A stretch of 5,738 bases of DNA, from contig CANHLD010000118.1 in NCBI GenBank assembly GCA_947461325.1, positions 1 through 5,738 of the forward strand. The letters are read 5' to 3'. Each line of letters opens with the position of its first letter. The stretch's first letter is position 1. Positions 1 to 5,738 of this stretch are shown one piece after another. This DNA is from Comamonadaceae bacterium (GTDB lineage Bacteria > Pseudomonadota > Gammaproteobacteria > Burkholderiales > Burkholderiaceae_C). The notes beneath the pieces are model-generated. The model did no database searches and was not told the origin of the DNA. It saw only the letters and a list, made by a program, of their open reading frames with translations. A program made the translations under genes and the position numbers.

Positions 1-479
1 CCGTATTGGTCTTTGGCGCCGCACTTAGGGCATTCGCCTTTGATGAAGCGGTCTGGCAAAAACATGTTTTTCTCGGGATCGAAAAATTGCTCTATGGTTT
101 TGCGCTCTATCAGCGTGCCGCCTTGTTCGGCAGACAAATCGCGCAGGTCACGGTAAATCTGTTGCGCCAGCGCGTGGTTTTCCGGCGCATCGGTGGAATG
201 CCAGTTGTCAAAACTGATGTGAAAACCGTCTAGGTACTGTTGACGTCCGGCGGCGATATCAGCCACAAATTGTTGCGGCGTCTTGCCAGATTTTTCAGCG
301 GCGATCATGATGGGCGCGCCGTGCGTGTCGTCGGCGCACACAAAATTCACCGCGTGCCCCTGCATGCGCTGAAAACGCACCCAGATGTCCGCTTGTATGT
401 ATTCCATCATGTGGCCAATGTGGAAATTGCCGTTGGCATAGGGCAAGGCGGTGGTAACAAACAGGCGTCGCTGGCTCAT
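1..479 (-). CDS. metG: Methionine--tRNA ligase, N-terminal part (runs off the left edge)
   Basis: This is the start of methionyl-tRNA synthetase, the cytoplasmic enzyme that charges tRNA-Met using ATP. Reverse translation gives 159 complete codons beginning MSQRRLFVTTALPYANGN. The class I signature HIGH is at residues 20-23, the conserved ADDTHG segment at 49-54, and the first half of the zinc knuckle (CPKCG) at 150-154, just before the edge. The order and spacing match full-length bacterial MetG, usually about 550-700 residues, so the catalytic KMSKS loop and the anticodon-binding domain lie outside. The ATG at 479 is the only sensible start, because an in-frame TAA lies three codons upstream (486-488). 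No clear Shine-Dalgarno is present; the leader next to the ATG is pyrimidine- and A-rich. The gene is divergent from mrp. Family assignment is near certain. Confidence 0.97.
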   Translation of the reverse strand, partial: MSQRRLFVTTALPYANGNFHIGHMMEYIQADIWVRFQRMQGHAVNFVCADDTHGAPIMIAAEKSGKTPQQFVADIAAGRQQYLDGFHISFDNWHSTDAPENHALAQQIYRDLRDLSAEQGGTLIERKTIEQFFDPEKNMFLPDRFIKGECPKCGAKDQY

Positions 480-652
480 AGGTAATTAAATTCGGGGAAA
501 CAGAGATTTTATGCGGTGTGTAAATGTGCAGGCGCTCAAGCGCCACATACCCAGACCCTTGCCAACAAAGCGGTCTTGGCTGAAGCCGCAGCAAGTCATT
601 CACACGCTTGGCTAGACTAGTCGCTTTTCGCATTGAATGTGCTGGAGCAGTT
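480..652. promoter_or_regulatory. Divergent metG/mrp intergenic region with GC-rich hairpin
   Basis: This spacer must hold the promoters of the two divergent genes. I see no convincing -35/-10 pair on either strand. On the minus strand ATAAAA-like bases around 505-512 could act as a -10 for metG, but no -35 sits at the right distance. The clearest structure is GGCGCTCAAGCGCC (531-544), a perfect self-complementary hairpin with a 5-bp stem and 4-nt loop, flanked by TGTG and ACA that could extend it. Two further small inverted repeats lie at 570-589 (GCGG...CCGC) and 615-622 (GACTAGTC). CTTGGCT occurs at both 575-581 and 607-613. No ORF or RNA gene is recognisable here. Confidence 0.45.
643..647 (+). 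promoter_or_regulatory. Shine-Dalgarno site that fixes the mrp start
   Basis: TGGAG lies 5 nt before the ATG at 653, a normal spacing. It decides between that ATG and an in-frame TTG at 608, which would add 15 residues (MARLVAFRIECAGAV) with no counterpart in the Mrp family that I know of. Confidence 0.75.
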
Positions 653-1744
653 ATGGCCGTGACCGAACAAGATATCACCCTCGCATTGCAAACCGTGCCG
701 GACCCGCTGACTGGCCAAGATTTTGTGGCAGCCAAGGCCATCAAAAACATCGGCATCCAAGACGGCGCCGTCAGTTTTGATCTGGTCCTTGGCTATCCCG
801 CCAAAAGTTTGTGGGACTCTTACAGGCAGCAACTCGAACACGTGGTGTCACAAGTGCCGGGCGTCAGCTCGGTGAAGGTGACGGTCAGCAGCCAAGTGGT
901 GGCACATGCTGCACAACCCGGCGTGGCGTTGCTACCGCAAGTCAAAAACATCATCGCCGTGGCTTCGGGCAAAGGCGGTGTCGGTAAATCCACCACCGCG
1001 GCCAACCTTGCGCTGGCATTGGCCGCTGAGGGCGCGAGTGTGGGTTTGCTGGACGCAGATATTTACGGCCCCAGCCAACCGATGATGATGGGTTTGTCCG
1101 GCAGGCCTGAAAGTGCTGACGGCAAAACCATGCAACCGTTGGAAGCCCACGGCGTGCAAGTCATGTCCATCGGCTTTTTGGTGGCGCAGGACCAAGCTAT
1201 GGTGTGGCGCGGCCCGATGGCGACGCAGGCTTTAGAACAACTACTTCGTCAAACCAACTGGCGCGACCTGGATTATTTGATTGTGGACATGCCGCCGGGC
1301 ACAGGTGATATTCAGTTGACACTCAGCCAACGCGTGCCGCTGACCGGCGCGGTCATTGTCACCACACCGCAAGACATTGCCTTGATTGACGCCATGAAAG
1401 GCATACGCATGTTCCAAAAAGTGGGCGTGCCTATTTTGGGCATTGTGGAAAACATGGCGGTGCATGTGTGTAGCCAGTGCGGTCATGCGGAACACATCTT
1501 TGGGGTTGAGGGCGGCAAAAAAATGGCGCAGGCCGAAGGCATGACTTACCTGGGTGCTTTGCCGCTGAGCATGGCGATTCGGGTGCAAGCCGACAGCGGT
1601 CTGCCGAGTGTGGTGGCAGAGCCTGACGGCGAAGTGGCCGGTATTTACAAAGCTGTCGCGCGTCAACTCGCTGTGAAAGTGGCGGCCAGAGCCAAGGATT
1701 TTTCCTCGAAATTTCCGACCATCAAAGTGTCCAAAGACACTTGA
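653..1744 (+). CDS. mrp: Iron-sulfur cluster carrier protein Mrp/ApbC (P-loop ATPase)
   Basis: Cytoplasmic ParA/MinD-type ATPase of the Mrp/NBP35 family, which binds Fe-S clusters and passes them to apoproteins. The 363-residue length is close to E. coli Mrp. Residues about 5-80 form the MIP18/DUF59-type N-terminal domain (with PDPLTGQDF). The deviant Walker A is GKGGVGKS at 106-113, followed by the Walker A'-type DADIYGPSQP and the switch II/Walker B region DYLIVDMPPGTGD (207-219). The cluster-binding pair CSQC is at 273-276 in ENMAVHVCSQCGH. All key residues are present, so the protein should be functional. The ATG at 653 is chosen over TTG 608 because of the TGGAG site. The gene is divergent from metG and convergent with the herA-like gene, with only 29 bp between the two stops. 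In Burkholderiales I recall dcd following this gene; here it does not. Confidence 0.96.
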   Translation: MAVTEQDITLALQTVPDPLTGQDFVAAKAIKNIGIQDGAVSFDLVLGYPAKSLWDSYRQQLEHVVSQVPGVSSVKVTVSSQVVAHAAQPGVALLPQVKNIIAVASGKGGVGKSTTAANLALALAAEGASVGLLDADIYGPSQPMMMGLSGRPESADGKTMQPLEAHGVQVMSIGFLVAQDQAMVWRGPMATQALEQLLRQTNWRDLDYLIVDMPPGTGDIQLTLSQRVPLTGAVIVTTPQDIALIDAMKGIRMFQKVGVPILGIVENMAVHVCSQCGHAEHIFGVEGGKKMAQAEGMTYLGALPLSMAIRVQADSGLPSVVAEPDGEVAGIYKAVARQLAVKVAARAKDFSSKFPTIKVSKDT

Positions 1745-1749
1745 TATGT

Positions 1750-1775
1750 TGGCTCAAGGAGCCAGTCGCTGGCTC
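1750..1775. terminator. Overlapping hairpins between convergent mrp and herA-like genes
   Basis: Three copies of one hexamer in alternating orientation give two mutually exclusive stems. TGGCTC-AAG-GAGCCA (1750-1764) forms a 6-bp stem with a 3-nt loop. GAGCCAG-TCG-CTGGCTC (1759-1775) forms a 7-bp stem with a 3-nt loop. The second overlaps the herA-like stop codon at 1774-1776. The position suits a shared bidirectional terminator, but neither strand shows a T-tract after the stem, so an intrinsic terminator is not proven. Confidence 0.4.
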
Positions 1776-3768
1776 AGGGCACCAGGCGCGACTCTCCGTT
1801 GTATTTGTTGGCCTGCACTGGAATGACATAGCGGTGTGAATGCGTCAGCACATTGAGCAAGCCGCGGGTTCGCTGGCGCATGATAATGTCGCCCACATTG
1901 TGAAAAGCATGTTGGATTTTCGCCAATTGGTCCGTGTCTATGGAGCTGGACAAATGGCCGATGAAGAAGTTTTCGGTTTGGGACAACAGGTCACGGTTGA
2001 CTGTCGAAGGTGACTGGGTGCTGTACACAATGCCGATATTGAATTTCGCGCCTTCTTTGGCAAACCGAGAATACACATCGATGGTGTTGCCTGCGTTGGG
2101 CGGGAAAATCATGTGGGCTTCTTCAAAATAAATTTGAATGAAGTTGTTGTTTAAGGTGCTGGAAACAAACTTGCTTTCCTGTTCTCTGAACACAGCCTCT
2201 GACAGACTGCGACTGAAGTAGCGGATGATTTGCTCATTGGCGCTGCCCAGATCGAGGATGACGGTTTCGCCTTGCCCCAGTTTGTACAAAATTTCCGCCA
2301 CAAAGTCCCCCGCTTCGGGTGAATGAAACTGCAAACACGGGCGAAGCACAAACGGGCTGTAGCCGACCGGCGGGAACATGAAACCAATCATGATTTCTTC
2401 GTCGCTGTCGAAAATGAATTGGCCATTGCGGCGCAGACTGGGGTCGTTTTGGTAGGACTGACTGAATCGCGCCACCACACTGATTTCAGTGACCATGTCA
2501 GCAAACGTGGTGGGCAGGGGCGGCGGCGGGGAATTGCGTATGGCTTGGTAGGCTGACAAGCGCAGCAACTGCGGAAAGCTGGGGTTGAAAGGCTGTGTGA
2601 CACCGATGGCTTCCATGCGGGTTTGCAGCCTTTGCGGGTTCACTTCGAAACCGCAAATATCCAGCAAAGTCCAAAACAGCATGACCTTGCGCACCCGGTT
2701 ACCGACTTTGCGTTCTGAGTCATGCTCGGTTCTGGCGAGGTTGGGCAAGCGGCAAGTTAAAAGTCTGGACACGTATTCGGAGTCTGCGGTGGAAGGCGGC
2801 AGCAACTCACGCATGACACTCAAAGCTTCAAACGTTCGCTCGTAAAAGTTGAACCGCAATAATTTGGGCGTTTCAACTTGGGTACCGCGAGGTGTCAAAA
2901 AGTAAGAAGTACACCTGTCAGGGTAAGCCGTGGCGATGGCATACGCCCCGTCCTGCGGGTTGCTGTTGGCATATTCACCGTTGACGTCAAAAATCAACTG
3001 ACCCACGTTGCGATGTTCTTTGGTGACATCCAGCATGCCTTGCACCACCAGTTTGACCACATTGGATTTACCCATGCGGGTTTTACCAAACATGGCGGTC
3101 CGCTTGCCGCGTATGTCCATCATGGAGATGTAAACAGGTTCTTTATTTTCTAAATAACTGTCGTTTTCGCTGGGGCGCAACAAACCAAAGTCGACACGTT
3201 GTTCCGGGTTGAGCATGCCGTTGAGTATCAGGTTGGTGACCTTGGCGTCTGGTTGGAACAAATGGAAAACCACGGCTGGACTGATTTGCCCGACGTCAGA
3301 TGAATAGTTGACGCTTTGCTCCGAATCGCTGCTGGCTTCAAAAGTACCCATGATTTCGCACTCGAGCAGGAAGAAAAGATTTTTTATCAACTCGATGTTG
3401 TCGTTTGGATGGGTATTCCCTCCGTCCTTAGGTTGTGGTGCCAGTTTTTGAATGCTGTCATTGATGATGACCTGGCTTAAGTTGAACAAATGGCTGCTTT
3501 CATCCGGCACGCCTTTGGATTTGTTGACACGCAATAAATAAATCAATTCGGTGTTGAGGTTTTCCGGCTGCGGGTAGCCAATGACGTGTTGAAAAATGCG
3601 TGTTTTCAAAGCGATGAGAAAACTGCCTTGAACCAAGGTGGCTTTTTGCGTGCTGCTAAAACCCTGGGAAACCAAAAAATCAATATGCTGTCCGCCTAAA
3701 TCGATGCCTTGGCCCAGGTAATTGCCGGTACTGATGGAGTCGGGAGAAATAATGTTGAGGTTTTTCAT
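1774..3768 (-). CDS. HerA-like (DUF87-type) ATPase of the HerA/FtsK superfamily
   Basis: A 664-residue ATPase of the HerA family, known as hexameric DNA-translocating motors that usually work with a nuclease or effector partner. Walker A is GKTRMGKS at residues 228-235. The HerA-type second motif is FDVNGEY at 260-266. Walker B is FIQIYFEEAH at 543-552, with the acidic pair E549/E550. A helical insert of some 280 residues separates the second motif from Walker B. It is followed by SRFAKEG (567-573, R568 a possible arginine finger) and the sensor segment STQSPSTV (583-590) with LLSQTENFFIGHL (594-606). Residues 1-200 are poorly recognisable and may hold a HAS-barrel-like region. No membrane segment is seen, so it is probably cytoplasmic. 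ATG 3768 is the only NTG start in the open frame back to the upstream stop; no good Shine-Dalgarno precedes it. No NurA, SIR2 or DUF4297 partner is present in the window, so its role is unknown. Superfamily is sure; biological function is not. Confidence 0.88.
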   Translation of the reverse strand: MKNLNIISPDSISTGNYLGQGIDLGGQHIDFLVSQGFSSTQKATLVQGSFLIALKTRIFQHVIGYPQPENLNTELIYLLRVNKSKGVPDESSHLFNLSQVIINDSIQKLAPQPKDGGNTHPNDNIELIKNLFFLLECEIMGTFEASSDSEQSVNYSSDVGQISPAVVFHLFQPDAKVTNLILNGMLNPEQRVDFGLLRPSENDSYLENKEPVYISMMDIRGKRTAMFGKTRMGKSNVVKLVVQGMLDVTKEHRNVGQLIFDVNGEYANSNPQDGAYAIATAYPDRCTSYFLTPRGTQVETPKLLRFNFYERTFEALSVMRELLPPSTADSEYVSRLLTCRLPNLARTEHDSERKVGNRVRKVMLFWTLLDICGFEVNPQRLQTRMEAIGVTQPFNPSFPQLLRLSAYQAIRNSPPPPLPTTFADMVTEISVVARFSQSYQNDPSLRRNGQFIFDSDEEIMIGFMFPPVGYSPFVLRPCLQFHSPEAGDFVAEILYKLGQGETVILDLGSANEQIIRYFSRSLSEAVFREQESKFVSSTLNNNFIQIYFEEAHMIFPPNAGNTIDVYSRFAKEGAKFNIGIVYSTQSPSTVNRDLLSQTENFFIGHLSSSIDTDQLAKIQHAFHNVGDIIMRQRTRGLLNVLTHSHRYVIPVQANKYNGESRLVP

Positions 3769-3831
3769 GTCAGTTGCGTATTTATTTAATATAAAAGATA
3801 GGCGTAATGCTGACTTAGTTATTAAAAAAAA
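3769..3831 (-). promoter_or_regulatory. AT-rich gap before the herA-like gene, possible promoter
   Basis: These 63 bp separate the transglycosylase stop from the herA-like ATG. On the minus strand the gap begins with eight T directly after the TGA and later holds TATATT (3788-3793), a reasonable -10 about 20 nt before the start codon. The matching -35 is poor (AAGTCA at 3811-3816). GTCAG (3769-3773) and CTGAC (3810-3814) form a widely spaced inverted repeat. No hairpin stands immediately before the T-run, so read-through from the upstream genes is also possible. Confidence 0.3.
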
Positions 3832-4251
3832 TCAATACTTAAAAGACTGCAAAATTTGCCGCGCATACCGTTCGCGCTTCCAAGGTGTGACTGCGTTGTA
3901 TGCACCAAGGCCTTGGGTGGTGTATCCAAGTTTTTGAAAATTGTTGGACAAAATCCAAGCGGCCACCAGCACATTCACACACGGGTCATACAGGTCTTTT
4001 TCTTTTAAGCCATGGCGATTGAGTACAGGTAACCAACCGGAGTTGATTTGCATGAGACCAATGTCACGCGTGCCGTTGGTGTTGGTGTTGACTGCATGTG
4101 TGCGGCCGCCGGATTCGTGACGCGCAATGGCTTTGAGTAAAGATGCCGGCACGTTGTAGCGTGCCGATGCTTCGGTGAAGCAGTGGGCAAAAGCACTCCC
4201 ACCTGAAATTGACAAGCCAAGCAAAACAAAATGCTTTACCCATAGACCCAT
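3832..4251 (-). CDS. Secreted lytic transglycosylase, IagB/IpgF/VirB1/PilT type
   Basis: A 139-residue exported enzyme with an SLT (lysozyme-like) fold that should cleave the glycan strand of peptidoglycan locally to let an envelope machine through. A signal peptide covers about residues 1-22 (K6, a hydrophobic core, then AFA before HCF). Catalytic E46 lies in ARHESGG, followed by GLMQIN (65-70) and GAYNA (116-120), the usual three SLT motifs in order. C24 and C91 (DPCVNV) are placed as in IagB-type proteins and could form a disulfide. Length is typical of these small specialised enzymes, which accompany type III and type IV secretion and type IVb pili (R64 PilT). The ATG at 4251 is preferred over an in-frame TTG at 4257 because a GAGAG site sits 6 nt before it. 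The gene starts 9 nt after the stop of the PilV-like gene, so the two are probably co-transcribed and coupled. Which machine it serves is inferred only from that neighbour. Confidence 0.9.
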   Translation of the reverse strand: MGLWVKHFVLLGLSISGGSAFAHCFTEASARYNVPASLLKAIARHESGGRTHAVNTNTNGTRDIGLMQINSGWLPVLNRHGLKEKDLYDPCVNVLVAAWILSNNFQKLGYTTQGLGAYNAVTPWKRERYARQILQSFKY

Positions 4252-4257
4252 TTCCAA

Positions 4258-4262
4258 CTCTC
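4258..4262 (-). promoter_or_regulatory. Ribosome binding site of the transglycosylase gene, overlapping the upstream stop
   Basis: On the minus strand TGAGAGTTGGAAATG joins the two genes. GAGAG, which includes the last two bases of the upstream TGA, is 6 nt from the ATG at 4251. Ribosomes terminating on the PilV-like gene would stop on top of this site, which favours translational coupling. Confidence 0.6.
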
Positions 4263-5738
4263 AAAATCCAGGTGTGTAGTAGCGCTTCTTACTGAAAAAC
4301 ACCCATGTGATATCAACGGATGAGCCAACCACCCAACCCCCGACTGTCCAATATCCATCAGAGTTGCAGGATGGCGCTGTGATCACTTCCATATTGGTTG
4401 TCCAAATATTCGAAACCCAACCACCGAGTAAAGGCTCGTTGAACTCGCTGCATTTATAAGGCGTGACTTCGCTGCTAGTAAATGACTTGTATGAAACCAT
4501 TGTGGGTTTATAGCGGTCAATGAATCTGAAGCTTATGAATTTCGCATCCACATAGGTGCCATCCAGATCGGTTTCAATTTGCCATGTGTTGGTGCCAGTA
4601 TCGCAATAAGATACGTTGCTTGTGTTGTTCAAGTCATAAACTGCTCTTTTGATTTCATAGAGCACTGGTTGTGTAAATTCGTTGCAATTTAACCCACTGT
4701 TTGTCCATCGGTGATCGCGACGGCTAGGATTTGAAGATGAGCCAGTCACAAAGGTTGATTCAATATTGGTCGATTTAGGAATAAAACCCACTCTTGCAAT
4801 AGCCTTGTGATCATTGCGACATTGTGTTTTGCAACCGGGTAAATAATTTAAATAAAAATAAACATAACCATAAGCCACGGTTAATTTGATACCATAATTT
4901 TCAGAATGAGATTGTCCATTTTCAGGATATATTGCCACAAAAGCAGGATAGTAATCAGTAGCGCGAAGATCTGGTAGATATTCAGTAGTCTGGCTTGCAT
5001 ACCACCAATCATCAAGTGGAGGACTATAGGCATCAGATTCACCAATGTAATTGCGTATAACCAAATTGCTATTGCCTGCAGGCATATCGCGGAACAAAAA
5101 TGTAAAGTCATCTTTAAAATTTGTGAAGTCTTTGCCATCTGCACCATTTATTCCATTAACACCATTAATTCCGTTGATACCATTTATTCCGTTGGTTCCA
5201 GGGTCACCCTTTTGCAGCATAGTCACCCAAGTCGATCCATCGCAGCGTAACAACTTGTTGTTGTTTGCGCTGTTCATGCCAATTGCATTCATTAAATCTT
5301 GTCCTGCGCATGATGCGTTCTCTGCCACTTGGTTTATGAATTGGAAAAATCCGCTTTTTATTTTTTGGGTAGCGCCGACAACACCAGAAGCGAAAATATC
5401 GCCATTGCTATTCAGAACGACGCCGCTACCGCCTGCATAGTTGCCCAACTCAACTTTGTTGGCTGATATACCGCCTGATGAGTTGATACTGCCTGCCGAA
5501 ATGCTTCCAGGCGTGCTGATGCTGCCCGTAGCTTGCATATTTCTTTTGGCAATTAAATCATTGCAGGCGATGATGTCGCCCTCGTTCATCGGGTCTGCGC
5601 ATTTTCCTGACTTGATTCCATTGGCAGCCGTGACGTTGTTGGAAGCTAAAAAATTAAAGCCATTGAAATTGCCCGAAGAAGTCACGCTGCTGACATTCAT
5701 ACTGTTGGCTGTGATTTGGTTGGTGGCGTAAATATTAG
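4261..5738 (-). CDS. PilV/shufflon-like surface protein with collagen-like linker (5' end outside window)
   Basis: At least 491 residues are read from the right edge; the frame stays open to 5738 and the first ATG in the window (5700) lies inside repetitive sequence, so the true start is outside. Counting from that ATG: residues 1-120 are rich in Gly, Ser, Asn and short Gly-Ser-Ile motifs (59-78), suggesting a repetitive beta structure. Residues 128-160 hold SCAGQ...LLRCDGSTW, resembling the conserved Cys-Gly...LxCxxGxW end of PilV/Shufflon_N domains. Residues 165-191 are nine collagen-like triplets, and 192-479 a head with several cysteines. The head contains two related modules (339-394 and 417-470). 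This layout fits a minor pilin-tip adhesin, and the lytic transglycosylase next to it supports that, as in IncI pil operons. A phage-type tail fibre is the main alternative. The prepilin leader that would decide is not in the window. Confidence 0.6.
   Translation of the reverse strand, partial: NIYATNQITANSMNVSSVTSSGNFNGFNFLASNNVTAANGIKSGKCADPMNEGDIIACNDLIAKRNMQATGSISTPGSISAGSINSSGGISANKVELGNYAGGSGVVLNSNGDIFASGVVGATQKIKSGFFQFINQVAENASCAGQDLMNAIGMNSANNNKLLRCDGSTWVTMLQKGDPGTNGINGINGINGVNGINGADGKDFTNFKDDFTFLFRDMPAGNSNLVIRNYIGESDAYSPPLDDWWYASQTTEYLPDLRATDYYPAFVAIYPENGQSHSENYGIKLTVAYGYVYFYLNYLPGCKTQCRNDHKAIARVGFIPKSTNIESTFVTGSSSNPSRRDHRWTNSGLNCNEFTQPVLYEIKRAVYDLNNTSNVSYCDTGTNTWQIETDLDGTYVDAKFISFRFIDRYKPTMVSYKSFTSSEVTPYKCSEFNEPLLGGWVSNIWTTNMEVITAPSCNSDGYWTVGGWVVGSSVDITWVFFSKKRYYTPGF
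4291..4686 (-). repeat. Two diverged copies of a ~55-residue cysteine module in the PilV-like head
   Basis: Copy 1 is encoded at 4519-4686 and copy 2 at 4291-4452. Both start C-(N/S)-E-F-x-x-P-(V/L)-L, have a second cysteine 27 or 28 residues later followed by (D/N)-(T/S), then a Trp, and end in a Gly...Val-Asp...Phe pattern. The similarity is at protein level; DNA identity is low, so the duplication is old. Each copy's two cysteines could form a disulfide in the periplasm or outside the cell. Confidence 0.55.
5128..5208 (-). repeat. Collagen-like Gly-X-Y linker, nine triplets
   Basis: The encoded triplets are GDP, GTN, GIN three times, GVN, GIN, GAD and GKD. At DNA level the Gly-Ile/Val-Asn units form imperfect 9-bp tandem repeats. 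Such stretches form trimeric stalks in bacterial surface proteins and phage fibres; here the stretch joins the conserved N-terminal region to the variable head. The short unit could change copy number by slippage without breaking the frame. Confidence 0.85.

Noticed and set aside
608..652. Upstream TTG start for mrp adding 15 residues
   Set aside because: The ATG at 653 has a TGGAG at good spacing, and the family starts there; the extra residues look like translated leader.
295..756. Minus-strand ORF of 153 codons across the metG start and the spacer
   Set aside because: It overlaps metG in another frame on the same strand and extends into mrp; no motif is recognisable, while the metG frame is clearly coding.
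1241..1666. Minus-strand ORF of 141 codons inside mrp
   Set aside because: It is antisense to a highly conserved coding region and has shadow-like composition rich in His, Arg and Ala.
3824..3859. T-run after the transglycosylase stop with GCAAAATTTGC upstream, as an intrinsic terminator
   Set aside because: The small inverted repeat lies inside the coding region about 17 nt before the T-run, and its stem is short and AT-rich, so it would not form a terminator with that tract.
4252..4257. TTG start for the lytic transglycosylase two codons upstream
   Set aside because: The GAGAG site directly abuts this TTG, leaving no spacing, but sits 6 nt from the ATG at 4251.
4261..4700. Variable region of a diversity-generating retroelement at the 3' end of the PilV-like gene
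   Set aside because: No template repeat, no reverse transcriptase and no typical variable-region motif are present in the window.
5249..5262. Palindrome AACAACTTGTTGTT as a possible recombination site near the stalk
   Set aside because: It is a by-product of Asn-Asn-Lys-Leu codons of low complexity; no second copy or sfx-like core is seen.
5051..5731. Two consecutive plus-strand ORFs with hydrophobic, Pro/Leu/Ile-rich products opposite the PilV-like gene
   Set aside because: They are the antisense of Gly-Asn-Ile and Gly-Ser-Ile repeats (for example PLIPLIPFIP opposite the collagen-like linker), with no independent coding sign.

Overview
The window looks like a piece of a betaproteobacterial chromosome, most likely Burkholderiales. 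The evidence is the N-terminal part of MetG, which resembles what I remember of Burkholderiales MetG (NFHIGHMMEYIQADIWVRFQ, then ADDTHGAPIMI), and its divergent pairing with mrp/apbC. This placement comes from memory of protein families, not from a search.

Left part (1-1744) is housekeeping. The first 159 codons of metG (methionyl-tRNA synthetase) are read leftwards off the window edge. A 173-bp divergent spacer with a GC-rich hairpin separates it from a complete mrp/apbC, encoding an iron-sulfur cluster carrier P-loop ATPase of 363 residues. A compact cluster of alternative hairpins (1750-1775) lies between the ends of mrp and the convergent herA-like gene.

Right part (1774-5738) is a run of three genes, all on the minus strand, with an accessory character. 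In transcription order they are: (1) a 5'-truncated, surface-type protein of at least 491 residues, with a Gly-Ser-Ile-rich N-terminal region, a PilV/shufflon-like cysteine segment, nine collagen-like Gly-X-Y triplets and a cysteine-containing C-terminal head holding two diverged copies of a module; (2) a 139-residue secreted lytic transglycosylase of the IagB/IpgF/VirB1/PilT type, starting 9 nt after the stop of gene 1 and probably translationally coupled to it; (3) a 664-residue HerA/FtsK-superfamily ATPase (DUF87-type) after a 63-bp AT-rich gap. Genes 1 and 2 fit a pilus-tip adhesin with a wall-opening enzyme, as in the thin type IVb pilus operons of IncI plasmids and related islands. The HerA-like ATPase has all its core motifs but no recognisable nuclease, SIR2 or NurA partner in the window, so its role is open.

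The best candidate for something undescribed is the pairing of a mosaic PilV-like collagen adhesin and its lytic transglycosylase with a solitary HerA-type ATPase, sitting where I would expect core genes downstream of mrp. All three genes lie in one reading frame, separated only by single TGA codons; this is probably chance. No tRNA, rRNA, CRISPR array, transposase or integrase is visible.
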